Shown here piece by piece: positions 46,803 to 56,421 of a DNA stretch of 64,000 nt. Source of the DNA: Paenibacillus sambharensis. Its GTDB lineage: Bacteria; Bacillota; Bacilli; Paenibacillales; Paenibacillaceae. Numbering within the stretch: the stretch's first letter is position 1; the number at the start of each line of letters is the position of its first letter. Both the position numbers and the translations under genes were made by a program. Where the stretch lies: NCBI RefSeq assembly GCF_003233845.1, contig NZ_QKRB01000045.1, positions 1-64,000 of the forward strand. The letters run 5' to 3'. The notes beneath the pieces were generated by a model, which made no database searches, was not told the DNA's origin, and saw nothing but the letters and a program-made list of their open reading frames with translations.

Positions 46803-47659
46803 TGAGGAAAATGCAGCAGAGCCAGCAGCGAGAGTACCCGCTGGCATTGACGATTGCCGGTTCTGATTCAGGCGGCGGAGCAGGGATTCAAGCAGATCTG
46901 AAGACCATGCAGGAGCTTGGCGTGTTCGGAACGAGTGCCTTGACAGCTGTAACCGCACAGAACAGCATGGGCGTGCATGGCGTATACCCGCTGTCCGTGG
47001 AAACAGTTGCCGCGCAGATGGATGCTGTGCTGTCGGATATGGGTGCCGATAGCGTCAAGACAGGCATGCTGTTTGCGCCTGATATTATCCGCGTGGTATC
47101 CGCGAAGCTGGGACAGTACGGAAGAATACCGGTTATCGTAGATCCGGTTATGATTGCCAAGGGCGGGGCTCCGCTGCTTCAGGAGGAAGCGGTGGAGACG
47201 ATGAAGGTCCATCTGTTCCCGCTGTCGGAAGTGGTGACGCCGAACATACCGGAAGCCTGTGCACTGCTTGGGCTGCAGGAGGATGATATCCGGAGCGAGG
47301 CGGATATGGCGGAGGCCGGCCGGGCGCTGCTCCGTTATGGCTGCGGCGCCGTACTGATCAAAGGCGGTCACCTTCCGGCAGGATCAGCGGGAGGAGAATG
47401 CGTCGATGTGCTGGTAACTGGCGGAGCGGAGCCCTCCATGTTCCGTACGCCAAGACTGCCAACCAGGCATACGCATGGAACGGGCTGCACGCTGTCTTCT
47501 GCTATTGCGGCTATGCGGGCGCGCGGCGAGAATCTGCCAGACGCGGTCAGGGCAGCCAAGCATTTTGTCACCGCTGCTATCGCAGCGTCAGTGCCGACGG
47601 GACAGGGAATCGGCTCCTTGTGGCATGCCGCTCACAGGGAGGTTCCTGCAGGACGGTAG
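46799..47659 (+). CDS. thiD: HMP/HMP-phosphate kinase ThiD
   Basis: Phosphorylates HMP-P to HMP-PP, the ThiE substrate. The 286-residue ribokinase-fold protein has LTIAGSDSGGGAGIQADLKT, VIVDPVMIAKGGAPLL, VTPNIPEACALLGL, VLIKGGHL and the catalytic THGTGCTLSSAIAA. It is the last gene of the thiamine operon; the operon lacks thiM and thiL. Confidence 0.95.
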   Translation: MMRKMQQSQQREYPLALTIAGSDSGGGAGIQADLKTMQELGVFGTSALTAVTAQNSMGVHGVYPLSVETVAAQMDAVLSDMGADSVKTGMLFAPDIIRVVSAKLGQYGRIPVIVDPVMIAKGGAPLLQEEAVETMKVHLFPLSEVVTPNIPEACALLGLQEDDIRSEADMAEAGRALLRYGCGAVLIKGGHLPAGSAGGECVDVLVTGGAEPSMFRTPRLPTRHTHGTGCTLSSAIAAMRARGENLPDAVRAAKHFVTAAIAASVPTGQGIGSLWHAAHREVPAGR

Positions 47660-47756
47660 CGTGAGGTGGCCCTATTAGTTCCAAGATTTTGGCTGCTGAT
47701 AGGAGAACACTGTGACGATGTCAGGAAATTTTTGAAAGATATCAATGAAAGAGACG

Positions 47757-47788
47757 GAGATCACCCATTGCGGGAGGTCTCCTTTTTA
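47757..47788 (+). terminator. Terminator downstream of the thiamine operon
   Basis: GGAGATC (47757-47763) pairs with GGTCTCC (47777-47783, one G-T), followed by TTTTTAT. Confidence 0.65.
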
Positions 47789-47883
47789 TTGGCTCTGTAG
47801 AAGTCAATAGTATATATCCTATTTTGGATTTATACCAAGATGCCATTAGAGATAGTTTCTTTGCTCCCTTTCTTCCGTACTTA

Positions 47884-48780
47884 TTATTCCTCCCTCGCTG
47901 CCCCTCTTTCAAAAGCCGTTAGATGGTTTCTTGATGTATCCCTCAGTCTGGTGAAAACGGCACGCATATCAGACGGAATTTCAAACGTCAGAAATCGTTC
48001 GTACATTGCGATGTTGTCAATTTCGCCTTCAACACCAAGTGAGTAAGCGTTTTTTAATGTTGAAGGTACGGAAACTAATGTGGGCGCAATGTTTTGAGGA
48101 ACTGGTGTATTATACTTTTGGAAAAGCGGCAAGAGTGCTTCAATATGTCTCTGTTCGGCTTCTTTGATTTGTACGAAAGTCCTTACATCCCCGAATGCGT
48201 TAATTACCTCATCATATCTGGCCTGCGCTAAATATTCATCTTCAATTGCATAAGTAAGCATAGATGGCAGCGTATAGGATGAAGCTTGCAATGCTCCTTT
48301 TGCCCCGTAATCTGACGGTTCAGGCTGCCTGCATGCTCTAACTTCGGATGGAACGGTCAGGAAGGACAGAAACCATACAGCGTGATTTTGTTCGTCTGCA
48401 GAGGCGCGGCGGAATTTTTCCTGGATCGCCGGGTCAGAAGCCTTCTCGGCAATATCTAAATAAAAGTCTGTTGTCTCTTGTTCGTCCTTAAACGAAGCCC
48501 AAAGCCTATCTGTATAGCTTCCCTCGCATTGTTCGCTCATTTGAGGCATATGCTGACTGCCGGTTAAATTCACATAAATCTGCGAAAAAGTCTGATAATG
48601 CCGGATTTCATCTTGTCTTATCTCCTGAATTTGTTTTCGAACATCCTCGTTAGGCGCCAGGTTTGCTAGTTGCTCATAACAAGTAATTGCACTGTGCTCG
48701 CCGTTAATCGCTTTTGCAATATCATCAACTAACTGCCTGTCGCTTGACCTGTAAAACCTATATTGGTTGGGGTAATACAT
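47884..48780 (-). CDS. Protein of two ferritin-like domains
   Basis: A 298-residue protein with two four-helix domains in tandem. The first has INGEHSAITCYEQLANLAPN, QEIRQDEIRHYQTFSQIY, DEQETTDFYLDIAEKASDP and RASADEQNHAVWF: two E-x-x-H pairs expected to bind a di-iron centre. The second has AIEDEYLAQARYDEVINAFG, then FVQIKEAEQRHIEALLPLF, as in DUF2202-type ferritin-like proteins. A rubrerythrin- or spore-associated role is possible. ATG 48780 has AGGGAGA upstream. Base composition is clearly more AT-rich than neighbouring genes, so it may be a more recent arrival. Confidence 0.7.
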   Translation of the reverse strand: MYYPNQYRFYRSSDRQLVDDIAKAINGEHSAITCYEQLANLAPNEDVRKQIQEIRQDEIRHYQTFSQIYVNLTGSQHMPQMSEQCEGSYTDRLWASFKDEQETTDFYLDIAEKASDPAIQEKFRRASADEQNHAVWFLSFLTVPSEVRACRQPEPSDYGAKGALQASSYTLPSMLTYAIEDEYLAQARYDEVINAFGDVRTFVQIKEAEQRHIEALLPLFQKYNTPVPQNIAPTLVSVPSTLKNAYSLGVEGEIDNIAMYERFLTFEIPSDMRAVFTRLRDTSRNHLTAFERGAAREE

Positions 48781-48907
48781 ACATGGTCTCCCTTCAAACA
48801 AGAATACTTACACAATATGGGCTTAGGTTATTATGGTGATTTGTCCTTGATTTAGGTGGCTGATATTTTCGGAGTAGATGAAAACAATACGATTGCGGGT
48901 GATAGGC

Positions 48908-49618
48908 GTGGAGGAGCACTTTATCATTCTAGGCAGGAGTGCTGCTGCTTTCATAATATATTTGCTGATAACAAGAATTTTGGGCAAGCAGACATTATCG
49001 AATATGACATTTCACGATTTTGTCGCCGCAATCATATTAGGAGCGATCTCTGCAAACCTGGCCTTTAACGGGAAAATTCAAGTGACACATTTCCTTATTT
49101 CTATCGGTGTGTTTACTGGGGTGTCATACCTTCTCTCTAAATTAGCGGTGAAAAGCCGTAAGATAAGGAAAGTTATTTCGGGAGCGCCAACCGTATTAAT
49201 TGAGAACGGAAAGATTCTTGAGGGAAATATGAAGAAGAATAAATACACGCTGGATGCGCTCAATGAAATGTTACGGGAAAAGGTTATTTATGACATAAAT
49301 GAGGTTGAATATGTAATACTTGAGAGTAATGGGCGTATTTCGGTTATGCGCAAGAAGGAGTATAAAACCGTTACGTTAAAGGATTTGAATATGATAGTAC
49401 CAGGAGAACAACGGTTCCCTGTGGAACTGATCATGGATGGACAAGCGATAAATGAAAATATGAGCCACGCTGGTGTAAGTATGGAAAAGCTTGTTGATGA
49501 TGTAAAGAAACGAGGGAGAAGTCTCGAAGAGGTGTTCTATGCTGTAAGAAGTACGGACGGAGCAATTTATTACGACTTTCACTCGGACAGAATTATGCGG
49601 CCAATTGATAAAGAATAA
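48908..49618 (+). CDS. YetF/DUF421-family membrane protein
   Basis: A 236-residue membrane protein. Three N-terminal helices lie at about residues 7-25, 32-55 and 60-80, with ARILGKQT-like TRILGKQTLSNMTFHDFVAA, the family hallmark. A cytoplasmic domain of beta-alpha type follows (VISGAPTVLIENGKILEGNM, LREKVIYDINEVEYVILESN). Bacillus YetF/YdfS-type proteins are found in the spore or cell membrane; their exact role is unclear. GTG 48908 is chosen since family members start with the sequence that follows; ATG 48878 is an alternative. Like its neighbour, it is more AT-rich than the surrounding genes. Confidence 0.8.
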   Translation: MEEHFIILGRSAAAFIIYLLITRILGKQTLSNMTFHDFVAAIILGAISANLAFNGKIQVTHFLISIGVFTGVSYLLSKLAVKSRKIRKVISGAPTVLIENGKILEGNMKKNKYTLDALNEMLREKVIYDINEVEYVILESNGRISVMRKKEYKTVTLKDLNMIVPGEQRFPVELIMDGQAINENMSHAGVSMEKLVDDVKKRGRSLEEVFYAVRSTDGAIYYDFHSDRIMRPIDKE

Positions 49619-49743
49619 AGGGCTTGAGCAGCACCGCTAGGAAAATCTCCCCTGATGCCCCCCACAATTAATCATTGGCCCCTGGACACGCCCCTGCCGC
49701 GTCAGTCTGCCTATTTTCCGCCCATAGACGCTTATCCTCAGTG

Positions 49744-49771
49744 ACCTGCCTATAGACTCATGCATAAGATG
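49744..49771 (+). promoter_or_regulatory. Possible sigma-K-type promoter of the repeat-protein gene
   Basis: AC (49744-49745), 17 bases, then CATAAGATG (49763-49771), close to the late mother-cell pattern AC-N16/17-CATAnnnTA, with one mismatch. It lies 33 bases before the ATG. The pattern is short and could be chance. Confidence 0.3.
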
Positions 49772-49803
49772 CCCTATATTACCAAGTACGAAGGAGAGGG
49801 CAC

Positions 49804-52800
49804 ATGGCTAAGAACAGGAAGGGCAGGCCGGTAAAAGGAACCCGCAAGCGCAGGCCGCTTTATTATGTGGATAATCCAAAGACTTCGGAACTCAGTATGC
49901 TGGACGAATGGAATGCAGGCTCAGAAGCAGAATTGTCCGGGGGCAGCAGTGTCACGCCCAAGCCGAGGAATACGGCTAAGGTACATGCTGCGGGAAGCCG
50001 GATTTTTGCACCGAAACCGATAGTTGAGCCAATTGATTATTCACCTTCTTATTGGGAGGAATTGAGTGATCTGGATGAACTGGACGGTCTGGATGATCTC
50101 GATGAACCCGATGAACCCGATGAACCCGCTGAACTAAAAAAACCGGGTAACGTCATCCGGGATGCAGGGCAGCAAGAGCAGGAGCGCTTGAACAGGCTGG
50201 GCAGGCTTGAGGAGAAGAAGCTGCCTGATAAACCAGCTCCCATTATCTATACCGATGACCTGGCGGATGAATCTGTCACGGGGGCGAAAATTTCGCGCGG
50301 GGCAATTGACTCGGAGCGACTGAAGCCGGGCAGCATTACTGCAAAATCACTCGCAGATTATGCGGTAGAGAGCATTAAGCTGGCCGACCGCTCGGTTACG
50401 AGCACGAAGCTGGCTCATGAGTCGGTAGAGGAAGCCCATCTGGCTGCTAATTCCATTACCGGACGGAAAATCGCCGACCGCTCCATTACTGGCGATAAGC
50501 TCGCGGAAGGCAGCATCTCTTCGGAGAAGCTGGCGGACCGCACAATCAGCTCCGACAAAATCGCCGAGCGTTCAATTGGTCCGCGGCATCTCCAGGAAGC
50601 GTTCGTAACAACGGAACTGCTGGCCGACCGTTCGGTTACAGGAGACAAAATTATCAGCGGAGCAGTGGTGAGCGAGCATTTGGCCAATGAAGCTATAGAT
50701 ACGTCTAAGCTTGCTGACAATGCGGTCACAACGTCTAAACTGCGTAACGACAGCATTACGGGCAGCAAAATTAAGGATGGAGCTATAACTGGCAGCCATC
50801 TGCAGGATGGCCTGCTGCTGGCTCAGCATGTAGCACTTGGGGCAATCGAGGGAAAGCATCTGGCCCCGGAGTCGGTATCCGCAGATCACCTGGCGGCTTC
50901 ATCAGTGGGCAGCAGGGCGCTGCAGACCGGAAGCGTAGGAGCCGAGCAGATGGTAACCGGGGCGGTTGGTGATCTGCAGCTGTCAGCAGAAGCGGTAAGG
51001 GCAAGGCATATTAAAACCGGGGAAGTCACCACAGGTCATTTGGCCGATGGAAGCATTACGACGGCAAAGCTTGCTGAACAGTCCATTACGACGATCAAGC
51101 TGGGGAACCATGCCGTCACGTCTACCAAGCTCGCGGATCAAAGTATTATTGCCAGTAAAATTGCAGCCGATGCCGTGACAGGAAGACATCTGGTGAAAGG
51201 GATCATTACATCTGATAAATTGGCGGACAGTTCCGTCAATGAGCAGCATCTGCGCGAGTCTGCGGTGCGGGCGAGGCATATCCTGCCAGGCTCCATCCAG
51301 AAGCAGCATGTGGAAGACGGTGCGGTCACGAGCGTTCACCTGGCGCCTGGCACTGTCAGTGATAAGCATATTCAGGCTGGTGCTGTGAGGAGCGCTCACC
51401 TGGCAGACGGATCAGTAGACCAGAGCAAGCTCGCTGAGAACAGTGTAAACGGCTATGCCATAGGTAACAGCATGGTGCAGAGCAGACATCTGGCTGACGG
51501 ATCTATTACGTTTGATAAGCTGGCCGAAGGGGCAGTCAGATCTGAACATCTCGCTCGGGGTGCTGTAAGATCAGAGGCCATACGGAATGGTGCAGTCCAA
51601 GCGGATCATCTGGACAAAGGCGCAGTTGCACCGATCCATCTGTCAGCGGCAGCTGTCAGCGAAGAAGCGATTCAGGATGGTGCGGTATCGGAGGATAAGC
51701 TGCAGAACGAGATCATCAGGAGCCAGCATCTTACGGCAGGCGCGGTGCTGTCGAAGCATATCGGTGACTATGAGGTTAACTCGCTCAAGCTATCACCTGA
51801 AAGTGTATCCACTGATAAACTGACGGAGCTTGCGGTAACGGATTCGAAGCTGGCAGACGGAGCAGTAACGTCCAGGAAGCTGGCGGATGAGGCGGTAACC
51901 GGCGGGAAAATCGCGATAGGTGCTGTGGAGACAGCAGCTCTGGCAGACGGATCGGTAACAGCTGAGAAGCTGGCAGCTGGCGCAGTATGTGCCGAGCACC
52001 TGCAGGCAGGATCGGTGGACGGAAGCCGATTGGCGGCAGGAGCTATTGAAGCGGAGCATATCGCCGGTCAGGCAGTAGGCAGCGGTCAGATAGCGGACGG
52101 TGCCGTTGCAGCGAAGAAGCTGGCGGATGCGTCGGTGACGTCCTGGAAACTCGCGGACGGTGCGGTAACCGGCGAGAAAATCGCGGCAGGGGCCGTGGAG
52201 ACAGCAGCGCTGGCTGACGGTGCAGTTGCAGCAAAGAAGCTGGCGGATGCGTCGGTGACGTCCTGGAAACTCGCGGACGGTGCGGTAACCAGCGGGAAAA
52301 TTGCAGCAGGAGCTGTAGAGACAGCAGCGCTGGCAGACGGTGTGGTAACGGCTGAGAAGCTGGCAGCTGGCGCAGTATGTGCCGAGCACCTGCAGGCAGG
52401 GTCGGTGGACGGAAGCCGATTGGCGGCAGAAGCTGTTGCAGCGGAGCATATCGCCGATCAGGCGGTAGGCAGCAGTCAGATAGCGGATGGAGCCGTTGCA
52501 GCGAAGAAGCTGGCAGATGCGTCGGTAACGTCCTGGAAGCTAGCGGAGGGTGCAGTAACCGGCAGAAAAATCGCGTCAGGCGCAATTACAGCGGAGCATA
52601 TCGCCGATCAGGCGGTAGGCAGTAGTCAGATAGCGGACGGCGCAGTGGCAGCCAAGAAGCTGGCAGATGGAGCAGTAACGTCCTGGAAACTGGCGGAGGG
52701 TGCGGTAACCGGCAGAAAAATCGTGGCAGGAGCCGTGGAGACAACCACACTGGCAGACGGAGCGGTAACGGCTGAGAAGCTGGCAGCAGGCGCAGTAGGC

Positions 52801-54930
52801 GCCGAGCACCTGCAGGCAGGATCGGTGGACGGAAGCCGGTTGGCTGCAGGAGCAGTAGGTTCGGAGCATATCGCCGTTCAGGCGGTAGGCAGCGGGCTGC
52901 TGGCGGATGACGCAGTCATTACAGAGAAGCTGGGGAACGCATCAGTTACGTCCGAGAAGCTGGCGGAAGAGGCGGTAACCGGCGGGAAAATCGCGTCAGG
53001 AGCCGTGGATACAGTCGCACTGGCAGATGGAGCGGTGACGGCTGAGAAGCTGGCAGATGACACAATTGTCGCCAGGCACCTGGCGGCAGGATCGGTGGAC
53101 GGAAGCCGGTTGGCACCACGTGCAGTTGGAGCGGAGCATATCGCCGGTCAGGCGGTAGGCAGCGGCCAGATAGCGGACGGTGCAGTTACAGCGAAGAAGC
53201 TGGCAGACGGTGCAGTAACGTCCGGGAAGCTGGCGGATGAGGCGGTAACCGGCGGGAAAATCGCGTCCGGGGCCGTGGAGACAGCCGCGCTGGCAGACGG
53301 AGCGGTCACAGGGGAAAAGCTGGCAGCTGGCGCGATAGGCGCCGAGCACCTGCAGTCTGGCATGGTGGACGGAAGCCTCCTGGCGTCCGGGGCAGTTGCA
53401 GCGGAGCATATCGCCGCTCAGGCGATAGGCAGCGAGCAGATAGCGGACGGAGCGGTGACAGCTGAGAAGCTGGCGGATGGAGTGGTGACAGCTGAGAAGC
53501 TGGCAGCTGGCGCAATAGGGGTCGAGCACCTGCAGGCAGGGGTGGTGGACGGAATCCGGTTGGCATTCGGGGCAGTTGCAGCGGAGCATATCGCCGGTCA
53601 GGCGGTAGGCAGCGGCCAGCTGGCAGACGGAGCGGTGACAGCTGAGAAGCTGGTGGATGGCGCGGTCACAGCGGAGAAGCTGGCAGCTGGCGCAGTCATT
53701 ACAGAGAAGCTGGCGGATGAGGCGGTAACCGGCGGAAAAATCGCATCAGGAGCCGTGGACACAGCCGCACTGGCAGACGGAGCAGTCACAGCGGAGAAGC
53801 TGGCAGCTGGCGCAATAGGCGCCGAGCACCTGCAGCCAGGCATGGTGGACGGAAGCCTCTTGGCGTCAGGGGCAGTTGAAGCGGAGCATATCGCCGGCCA
53901 GGCGGTATGCAGCGGACAGATAGCGGATGGTGCAGTTACAGCGAAGAAGCTGGCAGACGGCGCAGTAAGGTCTGGTAAGCTGGCGGATGAGGCGGTAACT
54001 GGCGGAAAAATCGCGTCCGGGGCCGTGGAGACAGCCGCGCTGGCAGACGGAGCGGTCACAGCGGAGAAGCTGGCAGCTGGAGCAGTAGGCGGCGAGCAGC
54101 TGGCGGACGGAGCGGTGACGGCTGAGAAGCTGGCAGCTGGAGCAATAGGCGGCGAGCACCTGCAAGCAGGGGTGGTGGACGGAAGCCGGTTGGCGACCGG
54201 GGCAGTTGCAGCGGAGCATATCGCAAGTCAGGCGGTAGGCAGCGAGCAGCTGGCAGACGGAGCGGTCACAGCGGAGAAGCTGGCAGCTGGCGCAGTTGCG
54301 GGAGATAAGCTGGCAGACGGAGCAGTCACTATTACGAAGCTGGCAGCGCGCTCTATAACCAGCAGCCACATTATACCGGGTTCTGTAACGACTGAGATAA
54401 TTGACAATGCAGCAATTACGAAGGAGAAGCTTGCGCCGGAACTTATGGAGGAGCTGCTTGCCTCCATGCCGGTACAAGAGCAGGTTGGCCAGTTTACTGA
54501 AGGAGCTATCTGCGGTGAACTGCTGGCAGAAGGGGTCGTTGGCACGGGCCATTTGCAAGACAATATCATTGAAGGACGCCATATTCGGGAGGGTGCTGTC
54601 CATGCAAGTCATATTGCGGATGGCAGTCTGAAACCTTCCAAGCTCTCCTTCCAGCCGATCCACGCCTCACCTGGTTTGACGGGTGAAGTGCTTCAGCAGT
54701 TTGGAGTTGCTGTATTTGCCTTTGAGGGCATGGAAGAGCAGATGGATATTGTGATAGCCTTCGATGATGCCTTTAACGATCAGAGCTATGTCATGACGGC
54801 TTCTACGAACCACCCTTACTGTCATGCTTATATCAAACAAAAGTTCCGTGACTTTGCCGTTATCTCCGTTGTTCGTCAGCGGATTGGTGCAATAGAGGCA
54901 GGCGAACTGAACTGGATCGCAGTCGGTTAA
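49804..54930 (+). CDS. Giant decapeptide-repeat protein with WIAG-type tail
   Basis: A 1708-residue protein in four parts. Residues 1-20 are basic (MAKNRKGRPVKGTRKRRP). Residues 85-112 are acidic with a DEP repeat. About 154-1615 are roughly 140 decapeptides of the form A-D-G-A-V-T-x-x-K-L, with His often in place of Lys, interrupted once near 1530 by PELMEELLASMPVQEQVGQF. The last about 93 residues form a globular tail (EQMDIVIAFDDAFNDQSYVM) ending in GELNWIAVG. That ending matches the 'WIAG-tail' proteins of Paenibacillus. The regular Val/Leu/Ile spacing suggests a stacked beta fibre. No signal peptide or sortase site. AAGGAGAGG precedes ATG 49804. I infer a spore-surface fibre. Confidence 0.85.
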   Translation: MAKNRKGRPVKGTRKRRPLYYVDNPKTSELSMLDEWNAGSEAELSGGSSVTPKPRNTAKVHAAGSRIFAPKPIVEPIDYSPSYWEELSDLDELDGLDDLDEPDEPDEPAELKKPGNVIRDAGQQEQERLNRLGRLEEKKLPDKPAPIIYTDDLADESVTGAKISRGAIDSERLKPGSITAKSLADYAVESIKLADRSVTSTKLAHESVEEAHLAANSITGRKIADRSITGDKLAEGSISSEKLADRTISSDKIAERSIGPRHLQEAFVTTELLADRSVTGDKIISGAVVSEHLANEAIDTSKLADNAVTTSKLRNDSITGSKIKDGAITGSHLQDGLLLAQHVALGAIEGKHLAPESVSADHLAASSVGSRALQTGSVGAEQMVTGAVGDLQLSAEAVRARHIKTGEVTTGHLADGSITTAKLAEQSITTIKLGNHAVTSTKLADQSIIASKIAADAVTGRHLVKGIITSDKLADSSVNEQHLRESAVRARHILPGSIQKQHVEDGAVTSVHLAPGTVSDKHIQAGAVRSAHLADGSVDQSKLAENSVNGYAIGNSMVQSRHLADGSITFDKLAEGAVRSEHLARGAVRSEAIRNGAVQADHLDKGAVAPIHLSAAAVSEEAIQDGAVSEDKLQNEIIRSQHLTAGAVLSKHIGDYEVNSLKLSPESVSTDKLTELAVTDSKLADGAVTSRKLADEAVTGGKIAIGAVETAALADGSVTAEKLAAGAVCAEHLQAGSVDGSRLAAGAIEAEHIAGQAVGSGQIADGAVAAKKLADASVTSWKLADGAVTGEKIAAGAVETAALADGAVAAKKLADASVTSWKLADGAVTSGKIAAGAVETAALADGVVTAEKLAAGAVCAEHLQAGSVDGSRLAAEAVAAEHIADQAVGSSQIADGAVAAKKLADASVTSWKLAEGAVTGRKIASGAITAEHIADQAVGSSQIADGAVAAKKLADGAVTSWKLAEGAVTGRKIVAGAVETTTLADGAVTAEKLAAGAVGAEHLQAGSVDGSRLAAGAVGSEHIAVQAVGSGLLADDAVITEKLGNASVTSEKLAEEAVTGGKIASGAVDTVALADGAVTAEKLADDTIVARHLAAGSVDGSRLAPRAVGAEHIAGQAVGSGQIADGAVTAKKLADGAVTSGKLADEAVTGGKIASGAVETAALADGAVTGEKLAAGAIGAEHLQSGMVDGSLLASGAVAAEHIAAQAIGSEQIADGAVTAEKLADGVVTAEKLAAGAIGVEHLQAGVVDGIRLAFGAVAAEHIAGQAVGSGQLADGAVTAEKLVDGAVTAEKLAAGAVITEKLADEAVTGGKIASGAVDTAALADGAVTAEKLAAGAIGAEHLQPGMVDGSLLASGAVEAEHIAGQAVCSGQIADGAVTAKKLADGAVRSGKLADEAVTGGKIASGAVETAALADGAVTAEKLAAGAVGGEQLADGAVTAEKLAAGAIGGEHLQAGVVDGSRLATGAVAAEHIASQAVGSEQLADGAVTAEKLAAGAVAGDKLADGAVTITKLAARSITSSHIIPGSVTTEIIDNAAITKEKLAPELMEELLASMPVQEQVGQFTEGAICGELLAEGVVGTGHLQDNIIEGRHIREGAVHASHIADGSLKPSKLSFQPIHASPGLTGEVLQQFGVAVFAFEGMEEQMDIVIAFDDAFNDQSYVMTASTNHPYCHAYIKQKFRDFAVISVVRQRIGAIEAGELNWIAVG
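50263..54648 (+). repeat. 30-bp coding repeat array (about 140 decapeptides)
   Basis: The whole array keeps a strict 30-base rhythm. A marker block around CACCTGCAGGCAGG recurs with its second ten-base segment starting at 52001, 52391, 52811, 53081, 53351, 53531, 53831 and 54161; all intervals (390, 420, 270, 270, 180, 300, 330) are multiples of 30. The downstream two thirds (from about 51840) is much more homogeneous than the upstream third, suggesting recent amplification and recombination there. Confidence 0.92.
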
Positions 54931-55005
54931 ACGGACCCGGGCAGTAGGGTTGAATGCTTACGGGCGAAAGAGTCAGCATGATGAGTAATAGGCAGTAAGA
55001 TAGAC

Positions 55006-55045
55006 ATGGCGGTGCTGGGGAGGCTATCCCTGCGCCGCCATTTTT
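55006..55045 (+). terminator. Terminator after the repeat-protein gene
   Basis: ATGGCGG (55006-55012) pairs with CCGCCAT (55035-55041), extended by inner GGG/CCC pairing, then TTTTT. It is 75 bases past the stop. Confidence 0.8.
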
Positions 55046-55437
55046 GACTTTTGCCTCGAAGGAGAAAACAACAATATCCCCGGTTGTCCTTATTTACTCC
55101 CGATACACTCCCCGGTTCAATCATTCTCCGTCATGCGACAGCGCTTATTCCGGCGTCATTTCTCTCCTGACTGCGATGCTGCACGTCTTACGAATCTCAC
55201 ATAACAGCTCCGTTCTTATGCCGTGTTACCTCCAGCAGCAGTGCCGTATCGTAAGCAGCAGGCAGAAAAAACGGCTTTTGTCTGGTTCCAACCGTACAGG
55301 TGCCGATACCGCACCTGTCTCCCGTACATACAATGAGATGGAAAAGGCCGGCGAAAGCGGTGGTTACCGGATATCCCTGCCGCTTGCCCATGCAGCCGGC
55401 CGCTTACGCAGCAGAGTTGCGTTAGGGAGGTGAGGGC
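55046..55437 (+). other. Intergenic region upstream of the glycosyltransferase run
   Basis: 392 bases with no convincing gene. A perfect hairpin ACAGGTGC-N7-GCACCTGT is at 55296-55318, without a T tract, so it is more likely regulatory than a terminator. No clear sigma-A promoter was found, consistent with (but not proof of) a sporulation sigma factor. The AGGGAGGTGAGG site of the next gene is at 55424-55435. Confidence 0.4.
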
Positions 55438-56421
55438 ATGAAGCCGGTTCGGCGAAAGGCAGCCGGCAGCCGGGGGCGAGGACGGGCCGGAGCCCGCAAG
55501 GGGCGCAGGCTGGTCCAGGCCAGGCGGAAGCCGCGTGCCGCACAGAGAAGGATAAGAGTCAACAGGAAGGGTAAGCCAGGCAAGACGGATAGTAAGCAGT
55601 CAACTGCCTGGAAAGAGAACATGCAGTCCAGTCCTGTCGCGGATGAGGAGTCATACTCCGGGCCGCCTGAAGGGGCAGGTTCACCGCCGGTCGTGTCGGT
55701 AATCATTCCGGTTATGAATGAAAGAAGAACAATAGCGGCAGTTATCAAGGAAGCAAGGAAGGTGCATCCGTCAACCGAGGTGATCGTCGTTGTGAACGGC
55801 TCGACGGACGGATCAGCAGAAGCAGCCCGCAGAGCTGGAGCAGTTGTGCTCGAATACGACCACGCGCTCGGGCATGATGTAGGCCGAAGCATCGGAGCAA
55901 TGTCGGCAGGCGGGAAGGTGCTCCTGTTCATTGACGGTGATTTTGTTATCACTGCCGGAGAGCTGCGGCCTTATGTCCGGGCTGTCCTCGAACAGAAGGC
56001 GGATGTTGCCCTGAATAATTACCATGGACCCCGGCGGCGCAGGCAGGTGCATAACGTCGTACTCGCCAAGCATGCGCTCAATGCGATGCTGGGGCTCCCT
56101 GAGCTTGGCGGAGCATCCTTGACTGCTGTGCCTCACGCTATCAGCCGAAGGGCAATGACGGTTATTGGGACAGAAGCACTCGCCGTTCCGCCGCTCGCTC
56201 AGGCTAAGGCGGCAAGTGCTGAACTGGATATCCGGCTGGTTGACCGGGTACCAGTCGGCATTCGCAACCGTAAACGCCAATCAAGGGAACGCCGCAGCCC
56301 GCTTGAACGGCTGGTTACCGGCGATCATCTGGAGGCAGCGGCATGGCTGATTGGACAGCGGGGCCGGCGGGGCGGCTGTACGGATTTGCTGCGCAAACGG
56401 CAGCATTGTGAGGTGAGATGA
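55438..56421 (+). CDS. Family 2 glycosyltransferase with Arg-rich N-terminus (copy 1)
   Basis: A 327-residue protein. Residues 1-50 are extremely basic (KPVRRKAAGSRGRGRAGARK). The GT-A domain starts near 84: VSVIIPVMNERRTIAAVIKE, then VVVNGSTDGSAEAARRAGAV and the metal-binding FIDGDFV. A distinctive LGHDVGRSIGAM block follows the donor loop; it is shared with the next gene. Such enzymes transfer a sugar from a nucleotide donor. The chain is basic again at the end. No membrane helix. The next gene overlaps by 4 bases. I infer a role in spore-surface glycosylation. Confidence 0.8.
   Translation: MKPVRRKAAGSRGRGRAGARKGRRLVQARRKPRAAQRRIRVNRKGKPGKTDSKQSTAWKENMQSSPVADEESYSGPPEGAGSPPVVSVIIPVMNERRTIAAVIKEARKVHPSTEVIVVVNGSTDGSAEAARRAGAVVLEYDHALGHDVGRSIGAMSAGGKVLLFIDGDFVITAGELRPYVRAVLEQKADVALNNYHGPRRRRQVHNVVLAKHALNAMLGLPELGGASLTAVPHAISRRAMTVIGTEALAVPPLAQAKAASAELDIRLVDRVPVGIRNRKRQSRERRSPLERLVTGDHLEAAAWLIGQRGRRGGCTDLLRKRQHCEVR

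Noticed and set aside
50263-54648. CRISPR array or non-coding satellite
   Set aside because: Repeats are contiguous 30-mers with no unique spacers and keep a single open frame. They are coding.
51793-54663. Several long minus-strand frames (up to 265 codons) opposite the repeat gene
   Set aside because: The 30-bp repeat lacks stop codons in those frames, so long open frames arise automatically. Their Cys/Leu- or Ser/Pro-rich translations have no ribosome sites.
55044-55433. 129-codon + strand frame upstream of the glycosyltransferases
   Set aside because: It starts inside a terminator, has no ribosome site, and its Ser/Arg/Cys-rich translation resembles no protein.
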